Origin: Deinococcus hopiensis KR-140
GTDB taxonomy: Bacteria; Deinococcota; Deinococci; Deinococcales; Deinococcaceae
Reading direction: 5' to 3'
Assembly: GCA_943327755.2 (NCBI GenBank)
Contig: CALPYF020000007.1
Location: 62,001-126,000, forward strand
DNA length: 64,000 nucleotides
The position numbers and the translations under genes are program-made. Below the pieces are notes generated by a model. It saw only the letters and a list, made by a program, of their open reading frames with translations, did not search any database and was not told the origin of the DNA. This document shows, piece after piece, positions 21,200-30,231 of the stretch (positions are counted from its first letter, which is position 1; every line of letters begins with the position of its first letter).

Positions 21200-21529
21200 G
21201 AAGTGGACGGCAGCGCGATTAAGCGGGAACGCTTAGCGCGTCCACGACGCAAAATTTAGCAATTCCCCCGATGGGGACGCACTTTACGGCGGCTCGTGCT
21301 CTTGCAGGAGCCGCCGCGCTTGGTGTTATAGTCAGCCCATCCCACCAGCCACACTGGAGGCCACTCCCCACCACGACATCCACGACACAACCTGAAGCGT
21401 CCCACAACGCTGAAAACGAAAAAACCCCCTGCCACCGGGAGTTTGATCGTCAAACGCTAAAGCTCTGAATTGGCCTAACCTTGTCAATCAGAGTAGCCCT
21501 CCATACCCCAAAAATCAAGAGGCACGCGA
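21200..21529. other. Intergenic leader before the winged-helix gene
   Basis: It holds a hairpin CGGCGGCTC/GAGCCGCCG (21287-21316), a TATAGT -10-like box (21327-21332), CACTGGAGGCCACTC, and a GTTTGA-TCG-TCAAAC palindrome near 21440-21455. From TATAGT the untranslated leader would be about 190 bases, long for this replicon. No ORF of note. Confidence 0.5.
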
Positions 21530-22792
21530 ATGATTGACGCACGCCAGAACGGCCTCTCCGCCGTTCAGCAAGCGCATGCCGACCGGTTCCTGGCCCAGCT
21601 GAAAAACGCGGACAGAAACCGGACCGTGAGTGACAACAGCCCCGCGACGCTGGCACTCACGCCCCCACCGGCTGCCCCCACACCGACCCCACCTCAACCT
21701 GCCCCCACAGCGCCCGCACCGGCCCCCCACACGCCGCAGCGGCCCTCGCCCCTCGGGCACATCATCCCCGAGACCGCCTGGCTGGCCCTGCGCGGCCACC
21801 GCGACCAGATCCGCCTCAACGCCCAGTCCCGCCTGCCCCACCAGCGCCGGGACGCCGCCCAGACCACCCTGAGGCTGTACGGCGTCCTGGTCGAAGCGGC
21901 CCTGCTCGGCTACGCCGCGCGCAACGCCGGGCGCCTCCCACCCCGGAGTCTGCGGCGCGCCTCCTGCGTCCTGCTGAGCGAGATCGTGCAAGAAGCCCTG
22001 GGCATCAGTGAATCCACCTACCTGCGCCACATGTCCACCCTCACCAGCTGCGGCCTGATCCACACGCGTCCCGTCTACGGCACCGCGACCAACCCCCACA
22101 CCGGCGTCATGCACACCGTGAAGGCCGCCACCCTGGTCGATGTGGTGCTCACGCCCCAGCACAACACCACCGCCTACGCGCATCCCGACGACGCCCGGGA
22201 GCACGGCCGTGACCTCGACGCTGACCGCGACCGGGGCGCAACTGCCTACCGCTGGGTCCTGTTCGCCCAGGAGGCCCGCAGCCGCCTGCTCGACCTGCGC
22301 CGCGCGTGGCAGCAGACCATCCAGCCCGGACGGAAACGGGCCCTGCAGGAACAGATTGAACAAGTGGAGGAATCACTGAAACCCTTGAGCGAAGAATGGA
22401 TAAGTACCTTCATCTACAGAATCACCGTTAAATCCATACCCACTCCCCCCGTTGCTGTGATTCCTTCACTTGCGGGTGAGGCGGCGACGCCCGACGTACT
22501 GCCCTATTTCGCCGGTCATATCGGCGCGGCAACGGGCGGTGACCGCGCGCGCCTGATCAGCGTCACGGCGCGCGCCCTGGCGAGCAGCCTGCGTGACGAT
22601 CACTCGGTCCGCTACTGGGCCGGACTGCTCACCCAGGCCGCAGAGCTCCACGATCAGGGCATCGAGGCGCTGTACCGCATGCAGGACGCCTACTTGCGTG
22701 TCCTGAACGACCTGCGGGAATGGCCGGACCTGCTGAGGCCAGCGGCGCTGTTCAACGCCCGGTACCGCGCACCTGCGCGCGCGGCGGCCTGA
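21530..22792 (+). CDS. Winged-helix protein, possible replication initiator or regulator
   Basis: 420 residues. A Pro-rich linker (about 40-80) leads to a helical region and a clear HTH/wing at about 140-185 (VLLSEIVQEALGISESTYLRHMSTLTSCGLIHTRPVYG). A coiled stretch (RKRALQEQIEQVEESLKPL) and a C-terminal helical domain follow. Plasmid Rep proteins often have winged helices next to repeats, and repeats exist upstream, but no Rep signature is visible. Bases 22370-22460 have lower GC than the rest of the gene, hinting at a mosaic. Start ATG 21530 follows a weak AAGAGGC site. Confidence 0.55.
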   Translation: MIDARQNGLSAVQQAHADRFLAQLKNADRNRTVSDNSPATLALTPPPAAPTPTPPQPAPTAPAPAPHTPQRPSPLGHIIPETAWLALRGHRDQIRLNAQSRLPHQRRDAAQTTLRLYGVLVEAALLGYAARNAGRLPPRSLRRASCVLLSEIVQEALGISESTYLRHMSTLTSCGLIHTRPVYGTATNPHTGVMHTVKAATLVDVVLTPQHNTTAYAHPDDAREHGRDLDADRDRGATAYRWVLFAQEARSRLLDLRRAWQQTIQPGRKRALQEQIEQVEESLKPLSEEWISTFIYRITVKSIPTPPVAVIPSLAGEAATPDVLPYFAGHIGAATGGDRARLISVTARALASSLRDDHSVRYWAGLLTQAAELHDQGIEALYRMQDAYLRVLNDLREWPDLLRPAALFNARYRAPARAAA

Positions 22793-22817
22793 CATGCGCC
22801 GCGCCCCGGACTCTCGG

Positions 22818-22823
22818 TACACT
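22818..22823 (+). promoter_or_regulatory. TACACT -10 box, leaderless spacing
   Basis: TACACT, six bases, ATG 22830. It sets the start of the membrane protein downstream of in-frame upstream codons. Confidence 0.6.
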
Positions 22824-22829
22824 GCCCCC

Positions 22830-23303
22830 ATGACACCCCCCACAGGTGCCCGCCCGGCGTGGCGATGGAAGACCCGCGCGCCCAGAACCCCCGAAACTCA
22901 ACTGCGGCGCCAGGAGCGGCGCGCCGCCGCCCTGCTGATGCTCCTGACCGTGGTGACGATCAGCTCCTCAGTCCTGCTGCTCGGCGGACTGGGCAGCTGG
23001 GTCATGCTGGCCCTGGTCAACAGTGCCAGTGCTGATCCGAATACCGCTGCCTTCGCGCAGACCGCGCGCACCCTGGTGCCCTACGTCCGTCTGATCTCGG
23101 CCTACAGCGTCCTGGTACTGCTGCTCACCTGGGGTACCCGGCAGGCCGTCATCGAGCGGCGCGGGTACGCCCTGGGCCTGGCAGGCGGCCTGACGGCCAC
23201 ACTGCTGATCGCCTTCCCGCTCGGCACGCTGGTCGGTGTGGCGCTGGCCTGCTTGCTGCCGCCGAAACGCTGGCTGGATCAGCGGCCAGCCGCGCGGCCC
23301 TGA
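22830..23303 (+). CDS. Membrane protein, three predicted helices
   Basis: 157 residues from the leaderless ATG (ATGACACCCCCCACAGG). Hydrophobic segments at about 38-66, 85-105 and 116-143 are separated by short loops; the N-terminus is basic. It overlaps the 3' end of the convergent Replic_Relax-like gene by 25 bases. No family recognised; the neighbourhood suggests a plasmid transfer or maintenance role. Confidence 0.65.
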   Translation: MTPPTGARPAWRWKTRAPRTPETQLRRQERRAAALLMLLTVVTISSSVLLLGGLGSWVMLALVNSASADPNTAAFAQTARTLVPYVRLISAYSVLVLLLTWGTRQAVIERRGYALGLAGGLTATLLIAFPLGTLVGVALACLLPPKRWLDQRPAARP

Positions 23304-24091
23304 CCGTCACTGAGGCGGGCAGCGGCCTTATCGACAATCACGGTTTCATCCTGCCACCAGCACACCGTCATGACGTGCAGCGTCTTGCGCAGGCGCGCCA
23401 GTTCCGGCTGGAGCGCCACCATGTCCCGCACGCGCTGCTTGCGGTTGCGCTCCGGTGGCTGGCCACTGCGCGTCACCACGGGCGGCGGGACGGCCCACAG
23501 CGTGCCGTCGAACGACCCGCCGAAAGACAGCAGCTTGTACGTGATCTTCTTCGAGGGATACGTGCCGCGGTCATACTCGACGGCCAGGCGCTTGCCCTCA
23601 GGCGTCGTGTACACCGCGTCCGGCTCCACGTCCTCGTCCCCTCCCCCTGCGGTCTTCCAGGCCTGCGGGGGAATGCCCAGCTGCAGGCGCACCTCCGCCG
23701 TACCGACCGCGTGCGCGAGCACAGAAGGACGCATGGTAATCTCTGAGACTTTCAGCGCGCAGAACTCAGCCTCGACCAGCGTGCCACGCATGTGCACCGG
23801 CTCCACCTGATGCCGCACGCGGGCCAGGGACGCCAGATCCGCCGCGTCCGCCCCGAAGTACCGGCGCAACTGCCCGGCCGTCAGGACGTGATCGGTGGCC
23901 AGCGCCTCACGAATCGCTTCACGCCGTGCCGGGCGGGGAAACGTCTCCGCGCGCACCTCAGGCAGCAGACCGGCGTACACGCTGAGAAACGCCTGCGTCT
24001 CTGACCGGTCACTCGCCTGCACGCCCGCCCGGACTGCCAGTCGCGCCGCCCGCGCCGCTGCCGTTGCTGATGAAGAATCCAGGGCAGTCAT
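23279..24091 (-). CDS. Replic_Relax-like (plasmid mobilisation/replication-relaxation) protein
   Basis: 270 residues. An N-terminal winged helix (VLTAGQLRRYFGADAADLASLARVRHQVEP) is followed by HAVGTAEVRLQLG and a nuclease-like core EPDAVYTTPEGKRLAVEYDRGTYPSKKITYKLLSF, matching the PDA-x-EyDrGT-K order typical of the Replic_Relax family found on plasmids and conjugative elements. Members are linked to mobilisation or replication, though mechanism is poorly known. A TAGTCT box six bases before the ATG indicates a leaderless message. It is divergent from the secretion operon. Confidence 0.65.
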   Translation of the reverse strand: MTALDSSSATAAARAARLAVRAGVQASDRSETQAFLSVYAGLLPEVRAETFPRPARREAIREALATDHVLTAGQLRRYFGADAADLASLARVRHQVEPVHMRGTLVEAEFCALKVSEITMRPSVLAHAVGTAEVRLQLGIPPQAWKTAGGGDEDVEPDAVYTTPEGKRLAVEYDRGTYPSKKITYKLLSFGGSFDGTLWAVPPPVVTRSGQPPERNRKQRVRDMVALQPELARLRKTLHVMTVCWWQDETVIVDKAAARLSDGQGRAAGR

Positions 24092-24097
24092 GCGCTG

Positions 24098-24103
24098 AGA
24101 CTA
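24098..24103 (-). promoter_or_regulatory. TAGTCT -10 box, leaderless spacing
   Basis: Minus-strand TAGTCT, six bases, ATG 24091. Confidence 0.5.
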
Positions 24104-24174
24104 ACAAACCACCCTGAAAAATCCAGACTCCCCCGTAAAACCAGCACCTGAACTGAAAAAACGAGGTAAACGTC

Positions 24175-24180
24175 TACAAT
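24175..24180 (+). promoter_or_regulatory. TACAAT -10 box of the secretion operon
   Basis: TACAAT, six bases, ATG 24187. It is a near-consensus -10 and leads the operon that runs through the VirD4-like gene. Confidence 0.65.
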
Positions 24181-24186
24181 GAAGGC

Positions 24187-24612
24187 ATGAGTAGCCCCCC
24201 ACAGACGGCAGCTCCTCCATCCCCCACGACTGGAGCCAACCCCACGCCCACCGCGCCCACCCCGGCCCCCACCCAGGGAAGCGCAACCTACATCCCCGTG
24301 CCCATTCCCGCCCAGCCGGGCCAGCCCGCCAGTTTCGGCGCGGCCGTGCTCGCCCTGGTCCTCATGGCGCTCGTGGCCTTCGTGCTGCGGACGCTCTGGC
24401 GCCTGCCTGAAGCGATGGCCCACAAGCAGTGGGTCCGCACCCTCGGCGGTCAGTACGCCGCGCAGAACCGCCTGCTGCACCTCATCGGATACCTCGCAGT
24501 TGCGGGCGGCGTCCTCACCGGGCAGGTCTTCATGGGTCTGATCGTCGCCGGCGTGTTCATCGTCGCGGCCAACACCCGTCCGCAGGGCGGATTACAGGAC
24601 ACGCCCGCCTGA
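24187..24612 (+). CDS. Membrane protein, first gene of the secretion operon
   Basis: 141 residues. A Pro/Thr-rich head (about 1-45) precedes hydrophobic segments at about 52-72 and 95-128. The small size, two- to three-helix topology and position just before the VirB1-like gene fit a VirB2- or VirB3-type inner-membrane component, but no motif decides between them. The leaderless start reads ATGAGTAGCCCCCCACAG. Its stop overlaps the next ATG (TGATG). Confidence 0.6.
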   Translation: MSSPPQTAAPPSPTTGANPTPTAPTPAPTQGSATYIPVPIPAQPGQPASFGAAVLALVLMALVAFVLRTLWRLPEAMAHKQWVRTLGGQYAAQNRLLHLIGYLAVAGGVLTGQVFMGLIVAGVFIVAANTRPQGGLQDTPA

Positions 24613-25373
24613 TGCGCCCCCTCCTCATCGCGCTGGCCCTCCCGGTCAGCGCGGGAGCCGCCAGTATTCCAGCGGCCCCCGCCGGACTGACCAACACCTA
24701 CGACCTCGCCGAACGCGCCGGACAACTGTTCGGCCTGCCGCCCCAACTCATGCGCGCCCTGGTCAAAGCCGAGTCGCAGGGCAACCCCTACGCCCTGAGC
24801 AAGGCGGGCGCCATGGGCCTGACCCAACTCATGCCCGGCACCGCCCGCGACCTCGGCGTGCGCAACCCCTGGGACGCCTGGGAAAACGCCTGGGGCGGCG
24901 CGAAGTACCTCAGTCAGCAGCTCAAGACCTTCCGGCGCCTGGACCTGGCCCTCGCGGCGTACAACGCGGGCGCCGGGAACGTCCAGACGTACGGCGGCGT
25001 GCCGCCCTTCGCGGAAACCCAGGCGTACGTCGTGAAAGTCGCCCGGTTCTACCAGGAGTTCCTGGCCGGCGCGCCCGCGCCCTACGCGCCCACCGTGGCC
25101 GCCGCCAGCAGGGGAGGGGAGAGCGCCCTGAAACCCCAGCCCCTCCCGCCGCTCGAGACCCTGATCACCCGCGTCCCCCTCACGCCCGCTGCGGTGCCCG
25201 CGACCAGCGCCGCACCCGCCACGCCAGCGGCCAAATCGACCTCGGCTACCGTAACCCCGGCGGCCACGGCAGCCCCAGCGGCGGCCCCCTTCGCCCTGCA
25301 CAGCACGCCCCTCAGCGGCGCCGCATCCTCCCCGTTCACGCTCCACAGCACCCCTCTCACAGGCGCGCCATGA
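24612..25373 (+). CDS. VirB1-like lytic transglycosylase
   Basis: 253 residues with an N-terminal signal sequence. The SLT domain (about 30-150) shows the catalytic Glu in ALVKAESQGNPYALSKAGAMGLTQLMPGTARDLG and the closing AAYNAGAGNVQTYGGVPPFAETQAYV. The C-terminal 100 residues are Pro/Ala/Thr-rich and end in two copies of PFxLHSTPLxGA. Such enzymes open peptidoglycan locally for assembly of type IV secretion channels. It overlaps the ATPase gene that follows by four bases. Confidence 0.88.
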   Translation: MRPLLIALALPVSAGAASIPAAPAGLTNTYDLAERAGQLFGLPPQLMRALVKAESQGNPYALSKAGAMGLTQLMPGTARDLGVRNPWDAWENAWGGAKYLSQQLKTFRRLDLALAAYNAGAGNVQTYGGVPPFAETQAYVVKVARFYQEFLAGAPAPYAPTVAAASRGGESALKPQPLPPLETLITRVPLTPAAVPATSAAPATPAAKSTSATVTPAATAAPAAAPFALHSTPLSGAASSPFTLHSTPLTGAP

Positions 25374-26389
25374 CGCAACTTGCCCTGCCGCCGGGCATCG
25401 TGCTGCCCCCCGGCGCCACCGCCCGTGTAGAACCCGTCTACCTGACCGACCTCACCCGCGAGAGTGAATACCAGGCGATCCTGCCCGTCCTGCCCGGCGG
25501 CGTACGCCGGATTGCGGCGCGCTACCTGCACGAACTGGACGAAATCAAGATGGACGCCAACAAGCGCGTGCAACTGCGCCTCCGGGGCCTCCACGTCCGC
25601 CATGACGTCCTGGTTCTCCAGGACCACATCGACAGCATCGAAGCCCAGGTCAAGGGCTTCAAATCGAATGGCCGAAAAGGCGTCGAGGGCAGCACCCACC
25701 GCGTCTCCGCTGGCTACAACGACCGCGGCCGCCTGGACAAGGTCACGTTCCGCGTCGGCCGCCTGCTGCGCGGCGTCGCGGAACCGTTCCGGGACGTGAT
25801 CGTGACCGCCAAGGGCATCGGCGTCTGCGGCATGCCCGCCAGCGGCAAAACCACGTTCCTGCGCGACGCCATCCTGATCGACGGGGAATCCAACGGTTCA
25901 TTCGGCGTCAACGTCGTCGACACCTCCAACGAGATCCTGGGCGAAGGCGACGACCCCCACCCCGTCTTCGCCGACGTCCGCCAGGACAAAGTCGGTCAAC
26001 CTGAAAACCTCGTGCCCGTCCTGCAACGCGCCATCCGCAATCACGGCACCGAGCGGATCTACGCCGACGAGGTGGGCTACCAGGACGGCGACGTACAACT
26101 GATCCTGCAGGCCGAACGCTTCGGCCCGACCATCACCTCCAGCGTCCACGGCCGCGACCTGCAAGGCGTCCTGCAAAACCGCGTCCTGATGCCCATGTTC
26201 GGCCTTGAAGTGCGCCCCGACGGCTCCCACCACATCGTGGGCAGCCCCGCCTTCGAGGCGTTCATCGAAGTCCGCCAGCGCAACTACTTCGTGCTGCACC
26301 GCAATCTCGCCGACAGCATTCAGCGCATCATCGCCGGTCAGCCCCCCATCACCGAGCACGTCTTCACCCAGGCCACGCGCCTGAACTGA
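25370..26389 (+). CDS. SpoIIIAA-like secretion ATPase in the VirB11 position
   Basis: 339 residues. The ATPase core has Walker A GMPASGKTTFLRD at about 154-166, then VVDTSNEILGEGDDPHP, LQRAIRNHGTERIYADEVGYQDGDVQLILQAERFGPTITSSVHGRDL. The VDTSNEI/GxGDxPHP signature and the HGxxL motif are those of SpoIIIAA/R3H-type ATPases, distant relatives of VirB11. Here it lies between a VirB1-like and a VirD4-like gene where VirB11 would be expected, so it probably powers the channel as a hexamer. No ordinary VirB11 was found in the window. Confidence 0.75.
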   Translation: MTQLALPPGIVLPPGATARVEPVYLTDLTRESEYQAILPVLPGGVRRIAARYLHELDEIKMDANKRVQLRLRGLHVRHDVLVLQDHIDSIEAQVKGFKSNGRKGVEGSTHRVSAGYNDRGRLDKVTFRVGRLLRGVAEPFRDVIVTAKGIGVCGMPASGKTTFLRDAILIDGESNGSFGVNVVDTSNEILGEGDDPHPVFADVRQDKVGQPENLVPVLQRAIRNHGTERIYADEVGYQDGDVQLILQAERFGPTITSSVHGRDLQGVLQNRVLMPMFGLEVRPDGSHHIVGSPAFEAFIEVRQRNYFVLHRNLADSIQRIIAGQPPITEHVFTQATRLN

Positions 26390-26396
26390 GGTTCCC

Positions 26397-26918
26397 ATGA
26401 GTGAGCAGCAGCCCCCCACCCCGCAGCACGAGAAGACCGGCCCGGCCCAGCCTGAGAAAGCAGAAGTGGCCGCCGAACACCCCAACCGCCTCACCCCCCC
26501 CTCCGCTGACGAAGTCAAGGGCCTCATCAAGGCCGAAAAGTACATCCTGCTGAGCGAAGTGCTGAAAGGCAGCGAGGGGCAGGAGCGGCACTTCATCTAC
26601 ACCCGCATTCAGGAGGAGATCGCTGCGGGCGTCCTGCTGGCCGCGCCACTGGAGGACCAGACGGACGCCGGCATGAACCGCAAAGTCGCGGATGAACTCA
26701 TCCTTGACACTCGGAGCCTCAAGCAGCTGCGCGAGCAGGTCGGCTTCGAGTTCCGGTACGCCCAGATGGCCGAGGGGAAAAGCGTGGCCTTCAAGGTCGG
26801 TGACGCCAAGACGCATTTCGAGCAGATTGCGCGCACCCGCATCAAGAAGCGCAGCAAGCCGGCCCGGTCCTCCCAGAAGGCGGAGAAGAAGGGCGCGCGG
26901 GCCCCTCAGGGAGAGTAA
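26397..26918 (+). CDS. Hypothetical protein in the secretion operon
   Basis: 173 residues, charged and mostly helical, with a Pro/Glu-rich head and a very basic tail (RTRIKKRSKPARSSQKAEKKGARA). It lies eight bases after the ATPase and four bases before the coupling protein, so it is likely co-translated with them. A role as an adaptor for the coupling ATPase is an inference from position only. Confidence 0.65.
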   Translation: MSEQQPPTPQHEKTGPAQPEKAEVAAEHPNRLTPPSADEVKGLIKAEKYILLSEVLKGSEGQERHFIYTRIQEEIAAGVLLAAPLEDQTDAGMNRKVADELILDTRSLKQLREQVGFEFRYAQMAEGKSVAFKVGDAKTHFEQIARTRIKKRSKPARSSQKAEKKGARAPQGE

Positions 26919-26921
26919 GCC

Positions 26922-29900
26922 GTGCTCAAACGGCTGGAGCACGACCCGATCACGAACAGCACTGTTGTCCTGATCCTGTTCGTCCTGGCCCTCACGTTCT
27001 TCGGGGGCGGGTACTACCTCACCGACCGGGCACTCAAACCCGTCGCCCGCGCCCTGGAGACCACCGTGGTCACGCTGCCCGACAAGAGCAGCAGCAAGGC
27101 GCGGCGTGAACGCCGGACCATCAAGACCACCTGGGCCAAGAAACTGAACTCGAAAGGAGCGGTGCTGTACGCGCAGTGCCGCATGGACACCACCTGCAAC
27201 GCCGGGCTGATGGTCAAGCCGTTCCCCACGGCCGGGCTGCTCGTCATGCTGCTGGGCGCCTCCACTCTGGGCAGCGGCATCGGCCTGAGCCTGTACCTGC
27301 GGCGCAAGCGGGACACGCTCGACGACGCGAAATGGCTGAAGGTCGACCCGTGGAAGTACCCGGAAATCTCCCGCTACACCGAAGGTGAAAAAGACAGCGC
27401 CGGGAACGTGACCGACCCGGTCATCGTGCCGCTCGGGTACGTGGTGGAGCAGGCGCCCATGCCGGACAATGCTGCGCCGGAACGGCCACTGATGTACAAG
27501 TACCACGGCATGAAACCGATTGGCCTGACGAGCAAGATGCTCCAGGAGCACGTGCTGGTCTACGGCCCGACCGGCACCGGGAAAACCAGCCGCGCACTGA
27601 TGCACTTCGTGCTGGCCTTCGCGCGGCGTGGTGACGCCGTAGTGATCCTGGACTTCAAGTTCCCCAAGCTCAATGGGGGATTCATGCAGACCATTGCGCT
27701 CTTTCGTCGCTTTGGACTGCCGACCTACCCGGTGTTGCCCTTCACGCGCGGTGGATTTAACGTTCCAGTCTTTGATTACATCCAGACCGTGCAGGACGGA
27801 CGCGATCTTGCTGCAATCCTAGTCCCGACTCCGGAATATAAAGAGTCGGGCGGGGACTTTTACAAGTTAACCCAGCAAATCATTCTAGGTGCAGTATTCA
27901 AAGTGGTCGCCGGCAGCGTCACGCCAAACTTCAAAGAAGTGAGCCGTATCATGAACCAGACTCAGCCTGCATTCGAGAACTGGCTGAATGGGACTGGGGA
28001 CGCTGTGGCGATTGAGCAACTCTCGCGGTTTATGGCCGAGAAGAGGGACTGGAATGGATTCGTGACCGGCATCATCAACGCGCTGGAGGCGTTTGAGGAT
28101 GACCGCGTCAGCGAAACCTTCACCAGCGTCCCCGGTCGGAACTTCGACCCAGAAAAATTCGTCAAGGATGGCGGACTCGTGTACTGGGGCATCCCCAGCG
28201 ACAAAATGCGGACACCCCGCGGCGAAGTCATTACGCGAGTGTTCGATAACTGGCTGACCAACCAGATCGTGCGGCTACGCAACGAGGTGAGCCGCACGGG
28301 ACCACAGCGCAGCGTCAGGTTGGTGTACGACGAAGCGCCGAGCATCGGCAAGCTGCGGAACGTGCTCCGCAGCGTCGGCACACTACGCGATAGCGACATC
28401 TGCCTGATCTTCGGTATTCAGAACGAGGACCAGATGGAGATCACGTATGACGAAAAAATTTGGGCGGCCATCACGAAGAACCTCGCCACCCGGCTAATCT
28501 TCCCGACAGGCTTTCAGGACGACGCCGCCAGGACCCTCAGCGGGTACCTGGGCGAGCGCGAGATCCGCGTACGGAACAACTCCATCTCCGGCACGACCAG
28601 TCTGAATCCCGAACCGGGTTCGGTTCGGCGGGGCCGCACCTATACGGTCCAGAAGCGTCCACTAGCGACCCCCAGTGAGATCAGTGAATGGCCGTACTTT
28701 CTCGCGATCCTGCAGACAAAGGGGACACTCCCGCCCGCGCTCCTCGCCACCGTCCCATTCCATGAACCTCGACCGTCCTTTTTTGGGTTAGACGGCCGAC
28801 AATTCGTTGTCAACAACCAGGCGCTGCACGACGATTGGTACAACATCATGGAGCACCTCAGTGATGAGGAGCGGCAAGCTGAAATCGACGAGTACATCGC
28901 CGAAACCTTGAATGGGGAAGATCAGATGCCTGCAGGGACACTGACGCTCAAGGACGTGTTCAACGACTGGATCCGGTTTGCGATCGTGGACGGCGCGACC
29001 TTCCGGCGAAGCGGGAAATTCTTTGAATTCCGTTACCCTTCGCTGCATCTCTCCCTGAAAGATCACACCGCGCAGCGCGCCGTGAGAGCCTTCCTCATGT
29101 CCAGCTGGATTGAGCCCGGTCGCGGCATCGAGGACTCCCCAGAAGACTGGGACTGGGTACGCATCACTGAACTGGGAGCCGCGGTGCTCGGAACCTACGC
29201 CAAGAAAGAACTGGAGAACATCCGCTTCGCCAGTGCGTACATCGCCGAGCGCAAGCGATTGGAGGAAGCGGCCCCAGATCTCGGGGCGCGTTACGAGGAA
29301 GCGCGGGAGGTCCTGCCGGTCGAAGCGGCAGAAAACGCCACGATGGACATGCTGCGCCGCTTCGATGGGCTCCTCACCAAGGCGGAACTGGCGGCCGTCA
29401 CCGAGAAGATCATGGCCAAGTTCACGCCTGTGCCCGGGCAGCCTGAACTCGTGAGTATTCCTCTGAGTCTGCCGTTTGAAGTTCTCGTACCGCGCCTGAT
29501 CTCCCAGGTACGCGGCCGTGACGAGTCACAGGAGCTGACCTGGGATGACCGGCTGGGTGAACCCGACCCCAGGCCAGACCAAACGGTACCAGCGGCGCCA
29601 GCCCCGGCGGAGGCCGAACCTCAGGAGTCTGACCCGCAGGACGCTCCAGTCGCTGTGGCGCCGACCGCGCCTGCCTCCCCTGCTCCCGTGACCCCTGCGC
29701 TCCCCGTGACCCCATCCCCCGCACCGGACGCGCCAGCGCCAGCCGTCCAGGCCTTCGGTTCCCCGCCCGCACGCCCAGGGCAGGCGACCAGTTCGCAGGG
29801 AGGGGCGGACATCACCGTGCCTGACGACGCTGACGAGACCGACGTGCCCTTCCTGGTCACGCCAGCTCCAGTCAGCGCCGGACGGGGCAAGGGCCTGAGC

Positions 29901-30041
29901 AATCTCCGCCCAGGCGGCCGCAAACCGGTCAGTGAGCCTGAACCTGTCAGCCCGAGTGCCACCGAACCACCACTGGACGCCACGCCCGACACGAGTCCCG
30001 ACACGAGTCAGGTCGAAACCCAGATGAACTTCGCCGACTGA
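26922..30041 (+). CDS. VirD4/TraG-like coupling ATPase
   Basis: 1,039 residues from GTG 26922 (GGGAG upstream). Two N-terminal membrane helices (about 15-34 and 103-126) precede the RecA-like domain with Walker A GPTGTGKTS (215-223), the aspartate-rich ILDFKFPK, and Walker B VRLVYDEAP (about 465-473), as in conjugative coupling proteins that deliver DNA-protein substrates to the channel. After residue 870 the protein is a long acidic Pro-rich tail. The middle of the gene (about 27,730-28,900) uses TTA, CTA and ATA codons and lower GC than its two ends, a sign of mosaic origin. A strong terminator closes the operon. Confidence 0.88.
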   Translation: MLKRLEHDPITNSTVVLILFVLALTFFGGGYYLTDRALKPVARALETTVVTLPDKSSSKARRERRTIKTTWAKKLNSKGAVLYAQCRMDTTCNAGLMVKPFPTAGLLVMLLGASTLGSGIGLSLYLRRKRDTLDDAKWLKVDPWKYPEISRYTEGEKDSAGNVTDPVIVPLGYVVEQAPMPDNAAPERPLMYKYHGMKPIGLTSKMLQEHVLVYGPTGTGKTSRALMHFVLAFARRGDAVVILDFKFPKLNGGFMQTIALFRRFGLPTYPVLPFTRGGFNVPVFDYIQTVQDGRDLAAILVPTPEYKESGGDFYKLTQQIILGAVFKVVAGSVTPNFKEVSRIMNQTQPAFENWLNGTGDAVAIEQLSRFMAEKRDWNGFVTGIINALEAFEDDRVSETFTSVPGRNFDPEKFVKDGGLVYWGIPSDKMRTPRGEVITRVFDNWLTNQIVRLRNEVSRTGPQRSVRLVYDEAPSIGKLRNVLRSVGTLRDSDICLIFGIQNEDQMEITYDEKIWAAITKNLATRLIFPTGFQDDAARTLSGYLGEREIRVRNNSISGTTSLNPEPGSVRRGRTYTVQKRPLATPSEISEWPYFLAILQTKGTLPPALLATVPFHEPRPSFFGLDGRQFVVNNQALHDDWYNIMEHLSDEERQAEIDEYIAETLNGEDQMPAGTLTLKDVFNDWIRFAIVDGATFRRSGKFFEFRYPSLHLSLKDHTAQRAVRAFLMSSWIEPGRGIEDSPEDWDWVRITELGAAVLGTYAKKELENIRFASAYIAERKRLEEAAPDLGARYEEAREVLPVEAAENATMDMLRRFDGLLTKAELAAVTEKIMAKFTPVPGQPELVSIPLSLPFEVLVPRLISQVRGRDESQELTWDDRLGEPDPRPDQTVPAAPAPAEAEPQESDPQDAPVAVAPTAPASPAPVTPALPVTPSPAPDAPAPAVQAFGSPPARPGQATSSQGGADITVPDDADETDVPFLVTPAPVSAGRGKGLSNLRPGGRKPVSEPEPVSPSATEPPLDATPDTSPDTSQVETQMNFAD

Positions 30042-30058
30042 ATTCAGGAACGCTGAAC

Positions 30059-30092
30059 GCGCACGTGCCTCAAGCTCGGCACGTGCGCTTTT
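30059..30092 (+). terminator. Rho-independent terminator after the coupling ATPase
   Basis: GCGCACGTGCC (30059-30069) pairs with GGCACGTGCGC (30078-30088), then TTTT. Confidence 0.9.
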
Positions 30093-30111
30093 CACGGCCT
30101 GCGGCGTGATG

Positions 30112-30117
30112 TACACT
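30112..30117 (+). promoter_or_regulatory. TACACT promoter of the leader-cassette island
   Basis: TACACT; transcription should begin about seven bases on, placing CCGCCCCCACAG (30127-30138) at the very 5' end of a roughly 100-base leader. Confidence 0.6.
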
Positions 30118-30144
30118 CTGCGCAAGCCGCCCCCACAGCGACCG

Positions 30145-30231
30145 CGTGATTCGCACCCACGCCAGCCTCAAAGGGCGCTTCGCGTACCGCCGCCACCGAG
30201 CAGCGCACGCACGGAGAAAACCATGAAGAAT
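30145..30231 (+). promoter_or_regulatory. Leader cassette copy 1
   Basis: CGTGATTCGCACCCACG (30145-30161) and CGCACGGAG (30208-30216) precede ATGAAGAA. The first block is identical to 32059-32075 in copy 5; the second recurs before all five genes of the island. Confidence 0.75.
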
